DNA of 64,000 nt from Legionella sp. (GCA_031291115.1 JARLJQ010000005.1:1-64000), one strand, 5' to 3'; positions 1 to 8,863 are shown, counted from the stretch's first letter. The notes: generated by a model not told the origin, from the sequence alone. Made by a program: numbers and translations.

Positions 1-304
1 CCAATCCCTGAGATAAGCATTCAATAGTAATAAAAATGCGTATAGCAAATTTTAAGCTCTATGCTACCTTGATGGTTACAGAAAATCAAAAAAATTCTTG
101 AAATTTCAATCGCTAAGCTTAGCTAAATCATGTCTCGACCAGGTTTAATAACACGAGTGCCTTCTACTGAATTAAGAGTAAACCCAAAATTGGCTCCAGG
201 TGCCACGAAGAAACACCGCTCACGTCGCGGGACGACGTAATTTTCTTAACTTAATGGCTGTGACTCTTTGCTGCACTCGAGCTACTTTACTAATGACCCT
301 ATCA
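1..304. other. Left-edge intergenic region
   Basis: Apart from the possible remnant at 123-245 and the repeat segment at about 233-265, I see no gene here. The first 120 bases are AT-rich and have stops in all frames. Confidence 0.4.
123..245 (-). pseudogene. Possible C-terminal gene remnant, unknown family
   Basis: A 40-codon open stretch on the minus strand ends with TAG and is preceded in frame by TAA. It has no plausible start. The translation is well-mixed protein-like sequence (it contains RCFFVAPGANFGF and ends RVIKPGRDMI), not low-complexity noise, so it may be the tail of a decayed gene. Its upstream end merges with a short repeat (about 233-265) that recurs near 63656-63680, so a repeat insertion or recombination could have removed the 5' part. 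No family is recognised, and it could be chance. Confidence 0.22.
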
Positions 305-1273
305 TTAAAATGAGCTTAATTTGTATGTCGATTCATTATCACTCGCCGGATTGCGGCGCGCAATAAGACTAATTCGTCTTGCCAATGAACCGTTAGGATT
401 AACCAAATGAATCTCTTTAAGCTTCTGAAGCAAATCAGCAGCCGTATTAATCTTCCCTTGATCCATTTGCACCACAAGCGCATTAACCTCAGCGACATGA
501 TGGCGATTCCAATGACCTGTAAAAAAACGTCTGAGTGCGGAGTTGTTTTTTGTATAATCGTTTAATACAGCACGCGCAAAGCTTAATTCCTCTTTCGATT
601 TATCATGAAATAAACCATGCACAGACTGAGATGCGCGTACAGGAGATGGTGATACGTTCATAGGTTTAGCTGGTTGCAACCAAGGATCACCTTCTGACAT
701 ATTTTGACCTTGCGTATAAGCATGGTAAAAAGGATTTTCAGGATCTGCTTCAGTTTTTTTGTCACGGTTTTCTTGTGAAAGCGCCATAAAACGAAATAAA
801 TCATCTAATTGCCTAATGTAATAATTAGCAAGTGGCTTATTGGGAGTACATTCTATGTTGCCCCAAAAACTGGGTTCTAAATTAGCACCAGGAAATAAAC
901 CATTATCAAAATATTCTTTATCATCATGCGCTCTAACCGGCAACATTAACTGATAACCAGCCCCACAAGCCTTATATAAATCCACAATAGCTCTTTGAGC
1001 AATATCTTTTATACGCTTGTCGTTTTCCCAGTTACCCAAACCTGTAGTTGGCATACTTAGTGTAGGATAACCTTCCTGACCAAGATCTCCGGAGGTCTTA
1101 GCAAGACCGCCGCCACCTTTGACCGAAAATAAAGTGGTGCGTGAGGTATGATGTCCCAAATTACCCGGAAAAATAAAAACACATTTTTTTTCGGCGAAAT
1201 CATGACCGTTATCATAACAAGTCTGTTGGTACGACTTAATATCTACCCAACCATTAATGTACATAAATCTCAT
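305..1273 (-). CDS. Hypothetical effector-like protein, 322 aa
   Basis: Function unknown. The ATG at 1273 is preceded by a weak TGGA-type ribosome site. There is no signal peptide or membrane segment. The N-terminal half (about residues 10-165) looks like a compact alpha/beta domain with a glycine run GGGGLAK near residue 54 followed by MPTTGLG. That pattern is loosely reminiscent of ADP-ribose-binding macro domains, but I cannot establish the relationship. A polar linker (about 170-225) leads to a helical C-terminal module of about 95 residues containing FFTGHWNRHH and a basic end, a style common in Legionella effector candidates. The next gene upstream has the same strand and also looks like an effector, with a palindromic repeat between them. 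The C-terminus is not Glu-rich, so secretion is inferred only from style and location. Confidence 0.6.
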   Translation of the reverse strand: MRFMYINGWVDIKSYQQTCYDNGHDFAEKKCVFIFPGNLGHHTSRTTLFSVKGGGGLAKTSGDLGQEGYPTLSMPTTGLGNWENDKRIKDIAQRAIVDLYKACGAGYQLMLPVRAHDDKEYFDNGLFPGANLEPSFWGNIECTPNKPLANYYIRQLDDLFRFMALSQENRDKKTEADPENPFYHAYTQGQNMSEGDPWLQPAKPMNVSPSPVRASQSVHGLFHDKSKEELSFARAVLNDYTKNNSALRRFFTGHWNRHHVAEVNALVVQMDQGKINTAADLLQKLKEIHLVNPNGSLARRISLIARRNPASDNESTYKLSSF

Positions 1274-1396
1274 GAATTAATTCCATTATTCTAATTTCAA
1301 TTGATTGTATTGTACAATATTAACTCTTAAATTAAAATTTTTTTTAAACACACTGAGTTTATTTCAATCAACTCAAACTGCAATGGCACTAAGTTC

Positions 1397-1478
1397 CGTC
1401 GTCCAGAGCGAAGCGAAGGATCGCCCTTCAGATCATCGAGCCACCGATAGGAGATCCTGCGCTGCGCTCTGGATGGCG
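1397..1478. repeat. Family-1 palindromic repeat, copy A
   Basis: About 82-bp inverted repeat with arms of the type GTCCAGAGCGAAGCGAAGGA and TGCGCTGCGCTCTGGATGGC around a 30-bp centre. Eight copies occur in the window. This one lies between two minus-strand genes, just after the stop of the 487-aa gene. The transcript could fold into a long hairpin. Confidence 0.85.
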
Positions 1479-1497
1479 ATATCTCGGAACTGCATTG

Positions 1498-2961
1498 CTA
1501 CATTGTCTTCGTTGGATTCATTGGCTCCATCGCTTCGGCAAGCTTACGCTCCAAGTCTATTTGTTGTTTCTGTCGCTTCATCAAAAATAAAGATAAAGCC
1601 GCATGTGCTGAAATGTCCTCTGCGGGCAATTGCTCAGGGCTAGCGACAGCTTCTACTGACGGCTCTACAGCTACCTTAACAGCAGAAGCTCCCGTAACTG
1701 TTACGCTTACAACAGGTTGTGGTGCAGCTCGGTTTCCCAAAAGAGAATTTAAAGCTTTAAATTGACCCAGATCCAATTTACCAACATTAACTTCTTTCGC
1801 TGGAACTTCAGCAATATTATTTTGTTTCTTAGAAGTATCTGAAGACTGCAGCTTAGTAAACAAATTATCCAATACAGCGGATACCTTTTTACTTACGACA
1901 ATCGCTTTTTGCGTATTTACATTTAATAAATACACTTTTAATTGCGCCTCATTATTTTCATCCAAAGGGGCTCTATGATTACCTAACCAATCATTAAGCT
2001 GTGGGTATTGTTCTAGAGTAATTTCATTTGACCGCCCCATACTGTTTACCCACCATAGTGTCCATTTATCTTCTAAATAACCTAGAACAAAAGAAGAGTT
2101 AGGGGCTTTTTTAATCGGCATCATTTTAAGTTGTTCAGCAGACACGTTACTCATGTCTTCAATAAATAATTGAAGGCGAACAAGAAAGAGCGCTTTAGAT
2201 TTCATACACTCATTTTTGATAAGGTTTAAGGTTGCTTCACTTGCATGCTCTACATCCGGGATACTTTTTTTCCCAAGAATAGCTAACAGTTCCTCACTAG
2301 GAGTTAGAGCATAGGTCTCACCAGCTGCTCCTAATAATAAAAGCTTCCATTTACTGCTGTCGTTAAGCAAACAAAAAACCGTTTTATCTTTCTGATTTTG
2401 AGCATATTCTTTCGCAGTATCAAGATAATAATGTACGGATGCTTCATGAACTACCGGCTGTGGTTTACGATGTATTGTTTGAATATTTGCTTCACGCAAC
2501 TCGATTACTTTTTGCTGCTCCTGATAGGTAAGAAGAAAATCATTAATTCTAACTAAGAGTAAATCTTTTAGCGTAGCAATAAAATCAGCAGCATCTTTAG
2601 GATCTAAAGGTTTATAACCTGGCACTGCTTTAATTAATTCAATAAACAAAATATAGTTAAACGAATCAATATTCCATGCACCACGACTAATCAGGTCTTT
2701 AAACTCAACAAACCGTTTGTGAGCGTCCTGATTTCTTTCTATAAAGCCAACAGACTGTTTTATCTCTTCAACTCGAGTTCGTGTATATTGCACAATCCAA
2801 CCCTTTATCCAGGATTTAATCGGTGCGTTGTATTTATCTTCAGCAGCATGAATTATAGCGACTATGTTCTTATGCCCATCATCTGATTCATTTGCCATTA
2901 AGCTCAATAAACTCTCAACAAAGTCAGAAGGAATAACTAGCAACGGCTTTTCAATAGGCAC
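1498..2961 (-). CDS. Hypothetical effector-like protein, 487 aa
   Basis: Function unknown. The GTG start at 2961 is chosen because GGAG lies 7 bases upstream; the first internal ATG is 21 codons in. The protein has no signal peptide or membrane helix and is mostly helical to about residue 190. Two similar short units follow: around 204-230 (SSKWKLLLLGAAGETYAL) and around 299-330 (DKWTLWWVNSMGRSNEITL). Both have the pattern K-W-x-L followed by a Gly turn and an acidic helix, which suggests a duplicated beta-rich fold. A Val/Ala/Pro-rich linker (about 395-450) leads to a charged C-terminal helix rich in K, R and E, which could be a type IV secretion signal but is not a clear E-block. It is next to another effector-like gene and shows no phage context. 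Confidence 0.62.
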   Translation of the reverse strand: MPIEKPLLVIPSDFVESLLSLMANESDDGHKNIVAIIHAAEDKYNAPIKSWIKGWIVQYTRTRVEEIKQSVGFIERNQDAHKRFVEFKDLISRGAWNIDSFNYILFIELIKAVPGYKPLDPKDAADFIATLKDLLLVRINDFLLTYQEQQKVIELREANIQTIHRKPQPVVHEASVHYYLDTAKEYAQNQKDKTVFCLLNDSSKWKLLLLGAAGETYALTPSEELLAILGKKSIPDVEHASEATLNLIKNECMKSKALFLVRLQLFIEDMSNVSAEQLKMMPIKKAPNSSFVLGYLEDKWTLWWVNSMGRSNEITLEQYPQLNDWLGNHRAPLDENNEAQLKVYLLNVNTQKAIVVSKKVSAVLDNLFTKLQSSDTSKKQNNIAEVPAKEVNVGKLDLGQFKALNSLLGNRAAPQPVVSVTVTGASAVKVAVEPSVEAVASPEQLPAEDISAHAALSLFLMKRQKQQIDLERKLAEAMEPMNPTKTM

Positions 2962-3050
2962 AATGACGCTCCATTTTAGTATGTGAAATTTATCATTACA
3001 CTAATATTTATTTTACACAAGTAGAAAATTAATGTGCTAATTTGAGCGTC

Positions 3051-3096
3051 TGAAAGACTTGTAATTAAGATGTATCTCTATGAAAGACTTGCAAAT
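3051..3096 (+). promoter_or_regulatory. Paired direct repeat upstream of outer-membrane barrel gene
   Basis: TGAAAGACTTGTAATT (3051-3066) and TGAAAGACTTGCAAAT (3081-3096) are near-identical and exactly 30 bp apart, about three DNA turns, and lie 53 bp before the start codon of the barrel gene. This is the pattern of a tandem regulator-binding site. The regulator is unknown. Confidence 0.4.
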
Positions 3097-3148
3097 TTAA
3101 AGCAACAAGATAACATGAGTTAATCAAAAATAATAATAAAGGGACTCC

Positions 3149-3787
3149 ATGAAATTTGCACTGTTTTCTACTGCCTTATTAGCTACGAGCATTGCTTCTG
3201 CAGCAACTTCAGTTGATGGCTGGTATGCCAGCGCTTTCGGTGGTTATACGTATTTATCTTCCAATATAAATACGCATCGCTTAGGCGCATTTCGTTCTGA
3301 CCCCTCTTATAACAACGGTTATAATGCGGGTGGGCGTATCGGCTTTCAAAGTAATCCTATTCGTTATGAGTTAGAATACACTTACCTACAAGCATCTACA
3401 GACCGCTTTCGTATAAATCACATCCGACAAACGGGAGTGACAGGTACTTCTTCTGCTAACCTTGCCATGGCCAACCTTTATTATGACTTCCCAGATGTAT
3501 TAGCCGCTATTTCACCTTTTGCAGGTGTGGGTATAGGTTATGCCTTCTTGCAAACTACTTTAAACAGTACTGGCCCATTCGGAGCTACCTTATTTAAGGT
3601 TGATGGGAATTCCTTCGCTTATCAAGGAACTGTTGGTTTAACGTATAATTTCTCAGAAAACTACGCCATAAACGCGTCCTATCGCTATACTGCCACAACG
3701 AGTAACGATCGTTTTGGAAGAACATTCCAGGCTCAGATGGGTAATGCGGGTGTGATTTACCGTTTTGATAATGGGCATTATAAATAA
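3149..3787 (+). CDS. Outer-membrane beta-barrel protein (OmpA-like/Opa-type porin fold)
   Basis: A 212-residue exported protein. A signal peptide is evident (residues 1-19, cleavage after ATSIASA), followed by DGWYASAFGGYTYL, the usual first strand of an eight-stranded OmpA/Opa-like barrel. Alternating aromatic strands follow (YELEYTYLQAS, ANLYYDF, GVGIGYAFLQ, GTVGLTYNFSENYAINASYRY) and the protein ends in a strand close to the C-terminus (GVIYRF), as outer-membrane insertion signals do. It has no OmpA peptidoglycan domain. A purine-rich AAAGGGA site precedes the ATG. The gene stands alone; a palindromic repeat followed by a T-run lies directly after it and may be its terminator. Likely role: surface barrel of unknown ligand. 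Confidence 0.82.
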   Translation: MKFALFSTALLATSIASAATSVDGWYASAFGGYTYLSSNINTHRLGAFRSDPSYNNGYNAGGRIGFQSNPIRYELEYTYLQASTDRFRINHIRQTGVTGTSSANLAMANLYYDFPDVLAAISPFAGVGIGYAFLQTTLNSTGPFGATLFKVDGNSFAYQGTVGLTYNFSENYAINASYRYTATTSNDRFGRTFQAQMGNAGVIYRFDNGHYK

Positions 3788-3795
3788 TAATACCA

Positions 3796-3880
3796 CGTCA
3801 TCCAGAGCGCAGCGAAGGACCTCCCTTCAGATGGCACAATGCCACTTGATAGGAGATCCTTCGCTGCGCTCTGGATGACG
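3796..3880. repeat. Family-1 palindromic repeat, copy B (likely bidirectional terminator)
   Basis: Near-perfect long inverted repeat with arms CGTCATCCAGAGCGCAGCGA and TCGCTGCGCTCTGGATGACG. It sits in the gap between convergent genes and is followed by GAATTTTTTT, so the transcript of the plus-strand barrel gene would end in a hairpin plus U-run. Confidence 0.88.
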
Positions 3881-3889
3881 GAATTTTTT

Positions 3890-4954
3890 TCACAATTTAA
3901 TCGATTTTTGCACATAAGGCGCTGCTTGCGGTTCCTGCCATAAGGTAACAAAAAGAACCATCACTACAGGCCCTAAAAACAAACCAAGCAAGCCTAAAGT
4001 TTCCACACCGCCTAAAATGCCGAATAACACTGCTAAAAAAGGCAATTCAATGGCACCACCAATCAAAACAGGCTTCACAAAATGATCAGCAACAAACATC
4101 ACCAGTGTGCCCCAGACCAAAACTGCGATTGCACCAGCGATACTGCCTACTGAAAATAGAATGACCGCTACAATAATGAAAACAATAGGCACAACAAAAG
4201 GAATCATTGCTGCCAATGCGGTTATAAATCCGGTAAGTGTAGGGGCTGGAAAACCCACTAAGGCATAGCATATACCCATCAATACACCCACTCCTAAGCC
4301 AACAACGATAGTTCCATTCACTGTTGCGCTAAGCGCCTTTGGCAAACGATCCGCATAACGAAACCAACGTTGACCTAAACAATATTCACCAACATGATAA
4401 ACCTGCGTCAATAACTTATCGCCATCACGATAAAAGAAAAATAAGCTCAATAAAGTAAAACCAACTTGCACGCTACGATGCGCTAAATTAGCACCAATTT
4501 GTTTGACGTAATAACTGGTTGGCGTTAACGACAAATGAATATTAGAAAGGAAATCCCGGATTTTTCCTGGCTTACCAATATTGTCATCCCAATAGGTAAC
4601 TAAATCACCGCCGACAAAAGGAAAACTCTTAAAGAAATCAGGCGCCACCCCACCCTTCTCGTTTACATCTTGTAAAAAATTAATAAAAAGCTGCAATTCT
4701 GTAATAAGAATTCGAAGCAACCAACTTAAAGGCAGCAGAAATAACAAGCCCATTAAAATAGTAAACAGCAACGCAGATAAGTTATCCCTGTTACCGAAAA
4801 AATCACGCCATTTTTTATACAAAGGATAAGTAGAAATAACAATAATAGATGCCCAAATCATTGAGGGAATAAATCGATGAATAATAAATAAAGTAAGGCA
4901 AACGATTCCTACAGTCAAACCCATACTAATAAGCTCTTTATGATTTTCATTCAT
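3890..4954 (-). CDS. AI-2E family transporter (PerM/YdiK-like membrane protein)
   Basis: A polytopic inner-membrane protein of about 354 residues, the usual length of the family formerly called UPF0118. It has two or three hydrophobic helices near the N-terminus, a soluble region (about 85-170), a helix around SVQVGFTLLSLFFFYRDG, then the diagnostic C-terminal set GLGVGVLMGICYALVGFPAP, AAMIPFVVPIVF and LGLFLGPVVMVLF. Family members export small molecules or support Na+/H+ homeostasis; the substrate here is unknown. The start is placed at the ATG at 4954 because it overlaps the pgpA stop as TGATG, indicating translational coupling; an upstream in-frame ATG at 4993 would give 13 extra residues. 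It is the last gene of the glyA-nrdR-nusB-thiL-pgpA block. Confidence 0.88.
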   Translation of the reverse strand: MNENHKELISMGLTVGIVCLTLFIIHRFIPSMIWASIIVISTYPLYKKWRDFFGNRDNLSALLFTILMGLLFLLPLSWLLRILITELQLFINFLQDVNEKGGVAPDFFKSFPFVGGDLVTYWDDNIGKPGKIRDFLSNIHLSLTPTSYYVKQIGANLAHRSVQVGFTLLSLFFFYRDGDKLLTQVYHVGEYCLGQRWFRYADRLPKALSATVNGTIVVGLGVGVLMGICYALVGFPAPTLTGFITALAAMIPFVVPIVFIIVAVILFSVGSIAGAIAVLVWGTLVMFVADHFVKPVLIGGAIELPFLAVLFGILGGVETLGLLGLFLGPVVMVLFVTLWQEPQAAPYVQKSIKL

Positions 4955-5430
4955 CACACAAAACTCCATGCTAATAGTTGCATTATTAACCAAGCAGGCA
5001 CTGCGGCCAACACATCATCAAGCATAATTCCCATACCACCATAAACCTTTTGATCGACATAACCAATAGGCTGCGGCTTCCAGATATCAAAAATACGGAA
5101 TAAAACAAAACCACAAAGCATCCAGATAAAGCCTTTAGGCGCCATAAACATCGTTAGTAAATAACCAACAACTTCATCCCAAACAATGCCTTTATAATCG
5201 TGAACGCCCATATCCTTGCTGACCTTGTCACAAACCCAAACGCCAAAAATAAAAGCCAGTAACGTTATAAAGAGGTATACGGCCCAATGGCTGTTTTGCA
5301 TTAATATATAAATTGGAAAAGCGGCTAAGGTACCCCAAGTACCTGGTGCTGTTGGCATTAAACCACTGCCAAATCCAAAGGCTACAAAATAAGCAGGATC
5401 CTGCCAAACACGGTTTGCTAGATTTTTCAT
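4954..5430 (-). CDS. pgpA: Phosphatidylglycerophosphatase A
   Basis: Inner-membrane enzyme that removes phosphate from phosphatidylglycerol phosphate to give phosphatidylglycerol. At 158 residues it matches the family length. The N-terminal GFGSGLMPTAPGTWGTLAA is the PgpA signature, followed by membrane helices and the conserved acidic motif GIVWDEVVGYLL. The C-terminal part (YGGMGIMLDDVLAAVPAW) carries the second conserved Asp pair. The gene follows thiL, the common gammaproteobacterial order, and its TGA stop overlaps the ATG of the downstream transporter gene. Confidence 0.93.
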   Translation of the reverse strand: MKNLANRVWQDPAYFVAFGFGSGLMPTAPGTWGTLAAFPIYILMQNSHWAVYLFITLLAFIFGVWVCDKVSKDMGVHDYKGIVWDEVVGYLLTMFMAPKGFIWMLCGFVLFRIFDIWKPQPIGYVDQKVYGGMGIMLDDVLAAVPAWLIMQLLAWSFV

Positions 5431-5460
5431 TATTATTCTCTATGTGCTAACAAGTCTAAT

Positions 5461-6408
5461 TTAAAAATGCGAATAGCCTTTCGGCTCTAATTTACTGCAC
5501 TGATTATCTGCGTTTTTAATTCTTAAGCCCAGCTGCTTCTCAATCACCCCAATAGGATAACAAGGTAAATCTGCTTTTTTTAATGCAGCCAGTTTATGCT
5601 CAGGAACAGTAAAGCATAACTCATAATCATCGCCGCCAGTCAGTGCCAAGTCAACTGCTTTGTCTTGGCAGTAGTGTTTCACTAAAGGATGTACAGGAAT
5701 TGCCTCTTTATTCAAACAAGCGCCCACTCCACTTGCAGCACAAATATGGTTCAAATCAGCACTTAAGCCATCAGAGATATCTATTGCTGCAGATGCATGA
5801 AGGCGCAAAAAGTTGATTAAATCAACGCGCGGTTTGGGATGAATCAGGTGGGTCATTAATTGTGTTTTGTCTTGCAGCAAACAGTCTTGAGTATCAAGTT
5901 TTTGTACCGCTAAAGCCGCGGCACCCAAAAGGCCAGATACTATAATCACATCACCTGCTTTTGCGCCACTTCGACGTACTTCTTGCCCTTTAGGGGCTGT
6001 ACCAAAAACCGTTAAGGTAATCGATAAAGGACCATGAGTCGTATCACCGCCAATTAACGAAATATTGAATGGATTTAATGAATCATGTAATCCGCGGGAA
6101 AAAGCCTCAAGCCACTCAGTATCCATCGTTGGCAAAGTTAAAGCTAAAGTCATCCAACAAGGCTGAGCAGCCATAGCGGCCATATCACTGACATTCACCA
6201 TCACTGATCGGCAAGCGATGTCATAAGCACTCCACTCGGGTAAAAAATGCACGCCAGAAACCAGAGTATCTGTACTCACGAGCAAATTCATTCCTTCAGG
6301 AACACTCAGGCACGCGGCATCATCGCCTACGCCTAATAAAACATCATCACGCTTTAAGCTTAATGGTTTAAAAAAGTTTTCAATTAGAGAAAACTCATTC
6401 ATTGCCAA
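5461..6408 (-). CDS. thiL: Thiamine-monophosphate kinase
   Basis: Phosphorylates thiamine monophosphate to thiamine diphosphate with ATP in the cytosol. The 315-residue protein has the AIR-synthase/PurM-like fold motifs: FSLIENFF at the N-terminus, LGVGDDAACL with the metal-binding Asp pair, STDTLVSGVHF, and GGDTTHGPLSITLTVFG. The C-terminal half has ISDGLSADLNHI and LTGGDDYELCFTVP. The gene overlaps the end of nusB by a few bases, so the two are probably translationally coupled; the start could be the ATG at 6408 or the one at 6402. The order nusB-thiL-pgpA is classical. Confidence 0.95.
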   Translation of the reverse strand: MAMNEFSLIENFFKPLSLKRDDVLLGVGDDAACLSVPEGMNLLVSTDTLVSGVHFLPEWSAYDIACRSVMVNVSDMAAMAAQPCWMTLALTLPTMDTEWLEAFSRGLHDSLNPFNISLIGGDTTHGPLSITLTVFGTAPKGQEVRRSGAKAGDVIIVSGLLGAAALAVQKLDTQDCLLQDKTQLMTHLIHPKPRVDLINFLRLHASAAIDISDGLSADLNHICAASGVGACLNKEAIPVHPLVKHYCQDKAVDLALTGGDDYELCFTVPEHKLAALKKADLPCYPIGVIEKQLGLRIKNADNQCSKLEPKGYSHF

Positions 6409-6889
6409 TACTGATCTCTACAGAACGAACTTGTTGTGCCAGGCTATTGAGCACGCCATTAACGTATCGATGTCCATCCTGAGAACCAAATTCTTTAGTC
6501 AAGGAAATAGATTCATCAAGAACTACCTTATAAGGAACTTCGGGACAATGAAACAATTCAAAAGCGCCAATGCGCAACACCGTCAATTCAATTGGATTTA
6601 ACTCAGCAACTGTTCTATCTAAAAAAGGAGCAAAACTGGCATCCAGCTCTTCAACGTGCGCGGGAACGCCGTGTAATAGACGACAAAAACAAGGATCATC
6701 TACTTTAATCATATTATTAACTACACGGAACTGCGCTTCAATTTCAGACAGCTCACTTCCAGACATATGCCATTGATAAAGTGCCTGAAGTGCTAATTTA
6801 CGTGCTTTTCTTTTACCGCTTATCGACTGCTTTTCTTCCACCTGTAACCTCATCAATTTCATCGTGCATATTAAATGGTAACAAACCAT
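6395..6889 (-). CDS. nusB: Transcription antitermination protein NusB
   Basis: RNA-binding antitermination factor that acts with NusE on rRNA operons. Conserved parts: RKARKLALQALYQWHMS at the N-terminus, the acidic middle helix, LNPIELTVLRIGAFEL, VVLDESISLTKEFGSQDGHRYVNGVLN and the C-terminal helix. The open frame gives 164 residues, slightly longer than the usual 135-150; the true start is probably one of the internal Met residues (residue 10, 13 or nearby) just before the EEKQSISGKRKARK segment. Upstream lies a 108-bp palindromic repeat rather than the rib genes often found before nusB. Confidence 0.93.
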   Translation of the reverse strand: MVCYHLICTMKLMRLQVEEKQSISGKRKARKLALQALYQWHMSGSELSEIEAQFRVVNNMIKVDDPCFCRLLHGVPAHVEELDASFAPFLDRTVAELNPIELTVLRIGAFELFHCPEVPYKVVLDESISLTKEFGSQDGHRYVNGVLNSLAQQVRSVEISIGNE

Positions 6890-6899
6890 AATCTTTTTT

Positions 6900-7007
6900 G
6901 TAACTTCTCAATAAGTCAGGTAAAAAACATACGCCTACGTCCCGATCCCGCGGACAAGCCGCGGGACGTAGGAGAACCGGAGTTTCTCCGGGTTATTGAG
7001 AAGTTAC
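6900..7007. repeat. Family-3 palindromic repeat between nrdR and nusB
   Basis: A 108-bp element with 15-bp terminal inverted repeats (GTAACTTCTCAATAA / TTATTGAGAAGTTAC) and a strong inner GC stem (CCTACGTCCCG / CGGGACGTAGG). The right terminal repeat contains the TAA stop codon of nrdR (7004-7006), so the element abuts the coding sequence. Only one copy was seen in this window. It has the shape of a non-autonomous miniature element. Confidence 0.8.
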
Positions 7008-7456
7008 TCTTTTTTCATTTGATCAATTGTCTGTCTAAAATCACTCACATCCTTGAAGCGTTTGTATACCGATGCAAACCGAACGTATGCAACGTGATCC
7101 AAACTAAATAATGCTTGCATTACCAACTCACCAATAAGCTGCGAATCAAGCTCACGCTCTCCTCTGCGACGAATTTCCTGAGTAATAGCAATAATGGCAT
7201 CTTCCAAAGCATCAACGCTAACCGGTCTTTTTTCCAAAGCCCTGAGCATCCCTGAGCGTAAGTTATCCATATTAAAAGGTTCGCGTCTGCCATCACGCTT
7301 AATAATTACGGGCATAATTAATTCAGCGGTTTCAAATGTAGTAAAGCGCTCATGACACTCAAGACATTCTCGTCTTCTACGTACCTGAGCGCCTTCTGCT
7401 ACTAAACGTGAATCAACAACTTTTGTTTCTTCTGCATGACAAAACGGACAATACAT
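7004..7456 (-). CDS. nrdR: Transcriptional repressor NrdR
   Basis: Represses ribonucleotide reductase genes in response to dATP/ATP. The 150-residue protein begins [17 protein letters not shown] and continues to [13 protein letters not shown], giving the Cys4 zinc ribbon; the ATP-cone (about residues 45-135) includes [13 protein letters not shown] and the ending [15 protein letters not shown]. The C-terminal residues read KKE and the stop lies inside the flanking palindromic repeat. glyA is just upstream on the same strand with a 2-base gap, so the pair is probably cotranscribed. Confidence 0.95.
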   Translation of the reverse strand: MYCPFCHAEETKVVDSRLVAEGAQVRRRRECLECHERFTTFETAELIMPVIIKRDGRREPFNMDNLRSGMLRALEKRPVSVDALEDAIIAITQEIRRRGERELDSQLIGELVMQALFSLDHVAYVRFASVYKRFKDVSDFRQTIDQMKKE

Positions 7457-7458
7457 GA

Positions 7459-8712
7459 TTACCTATAAACCGGAAATTCACGACATAAGCGTAATACATC
7501 CTCTTTAACTCGCGCTATAGTCGCTTCATTGTTAATATCATCAAGAACATCGGCAATCCAATGAGATAAAAGAATAACTTCTTTTTCTTTAAATCCTCGA
7601 GTAGTCACCGCAGGAGTTCCCAAACGCAAGCCACTGGTTACGAAAGGAGAACGAGGATCATTAGGGACTGAATTTTTATTCACGGTAATATTCGCCCTGC
7701 CTAATGCATTATCAGCATCTTTACCCGTGATGTCTTTATTAATTAAATCTACTAGAAGCAAATGATTGTCAGTGCCACCAGAAACAATATTATATCCACG
7801 CTCCATCAATACAGAGCACATGGTTTTTGCATTTAATAGTACTTGCTGCTGATACGTTTTAAATTCAGGTAACAAGGCTTCAGCAAAGGCTACTGCTTTT
7901 GCTGCAATCACATGCATTAATGGACCACCTTGCATGCCAGGAAAGACTGAGGAATTTAATTTTTTCTCAATTTCTTCATTCGCACGGCATAAAATTAAAC
8001 CGCCTCGTGGACCTCTTAAGGTTTTATGCGTTGTAGTAGTCACTACATCAGCGTAAGGAACTGGGGAGGGGTAAAGTCCTACCGCAATTAATCCGGCAAC
8101 ATGTGCCATATCAGCCATTAAATAGGCACCTATTTTATCGGCAATTGCTCTAAAACGTGCCCAATCAAGAGTACGTGAATAAGCAGAAAAACCAGCAATA
8201 ATAAGTTTAGGGTTATGTTCTACGGCTAATTGCTCCAGAGCATCATAATCAATTAAGCCTGTTGTTTCATCAATACCATAAGAAACAGCTTCATAGAGTT
8301 TTCCAGAGAAATTAACTTTGGAACCGTGAGTTAAATGACCACCATGAGGTAAAGCCATACCTAAAATCACGTCTCCTGGTGATAATAAAGCCATCATCAC
8401 TGCCGCATTAGCCTGTGAGCCAGAATGAGGCTGAACATTAACGTAAGCTGCTCCAAACAGCTTTTTTGCACGTTCAATAGCAAGGTTTTCTGCAATATCA
8501 ACGTACTCACAACCACCATAGTAACGCTTACCCGGATATCCTTCGGCGTATTTGTTTGTCAGCACGGAGCCTTGGGCTTCTAAAACACGGGGACTAACAT
8601 AATTTTCAGATGCGATCAGTTCAATATGATCTTCTTGTCGAAGTTGTTCCTGTGCAATCGCATGAAACAATTCATCATCAAAATGTTCTATAGTATAGCT
8701 GTTATCAAACAT
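7459..8712 (-). CDS. glyA: Serine hydroxymethyltransferase
   Basis: PLP enzyme converting serine and tetrahydrofolate to glycine and methylene-tetrahydrofolate. It is 417 residues, the normal length. The PLP lysine is K230 in [16 protein letters not shown]; the cofactor region [10 protein letters not shown] (96-105), the [18 protein letters not shown] motif (32-49) and [10 protein letters not shown] (201-210) are intact. The ATG at 8712 is preceded by AGGAGATTT. The gene lies 2 bases upstream of nrdR, and a 139-bp palindromic repeat is directly upstream of its ribosome site, so the promoter must lie within or beyond that repeat. Confidence 0.97.
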   Translation of the reverse strand: MFDNSYTIEHFDDELFHAIAQEQLRQEDHIELIASENYVSPRVLEAQGSVLTNKYAEGYPGKRYYGGCEYVDIAENLAIERAKKLFGAAYVNVQPHSGSQANAAVMMALLSPGDVILGMALPHGGHLTHGSKVNFSGKLYEAVSYGIDETTGLIDYDALEQLAVEHNPKLIIAGFSAYSRTLDWARFRAIADKIGAYLMADMAHVAGLIAVGLYPSPVPYADVVTTTTHKTLRGPRGGLILCRANEEIEKKLNSSVFPGMQGGPLMHVIAAKAVAFAEALLPEFKTYQQQVLLNAKTMCSVLMERGYNIVSGGTDNHLLLVDLINKDITGKDADNALGRANITVNKNSVPNDPRSPFVTSGLRLGTPAVTTRGFKEKEVILLSHWIADVLDDINNEATIARVKEDVLRLCREFPVYR

Positions 8713-8724
8713 AAATCTCCTTAG

Positions 8725-8863
8725 GGTCTGTTGATATTTCTACTATCTTGGCCGAAATAGACTGATTTTCTGCGCTCCGATGCTCACATACTTAGTGTAT
8801 GCTGCGCTTCGGTGCTCGGAAATCAGTCTATTTCGGCTCAACCTAGCGAAATGTCAACAGACC
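8725..8863. repeat. Family-2 palindromic repeat, copy 1
   Basis: A 139-bp element with long imperfect terminal inverted repeats: it starts GGTCTGTTGATATTTC and ends GAAATGTCAACAGACC, with inner arms GGCCGAAATAGACTGATTT and AAATCAGTCTATTTCGGCT and a central stem around AGTGTATGCTGCGCTTC. A second copy is at 9958-10099. It occupies almost the whole gap upstream of glyA. Size and ends resemble a miniature inverted-repeat transposable element. Confidence 0.85.

Noticed and set aside
6875-7111. Plus-strand frame across the nrdR-nusB repeat
   Set aside because: It is a by-product of the palindrome and the reverse of nrdR coding sequence.
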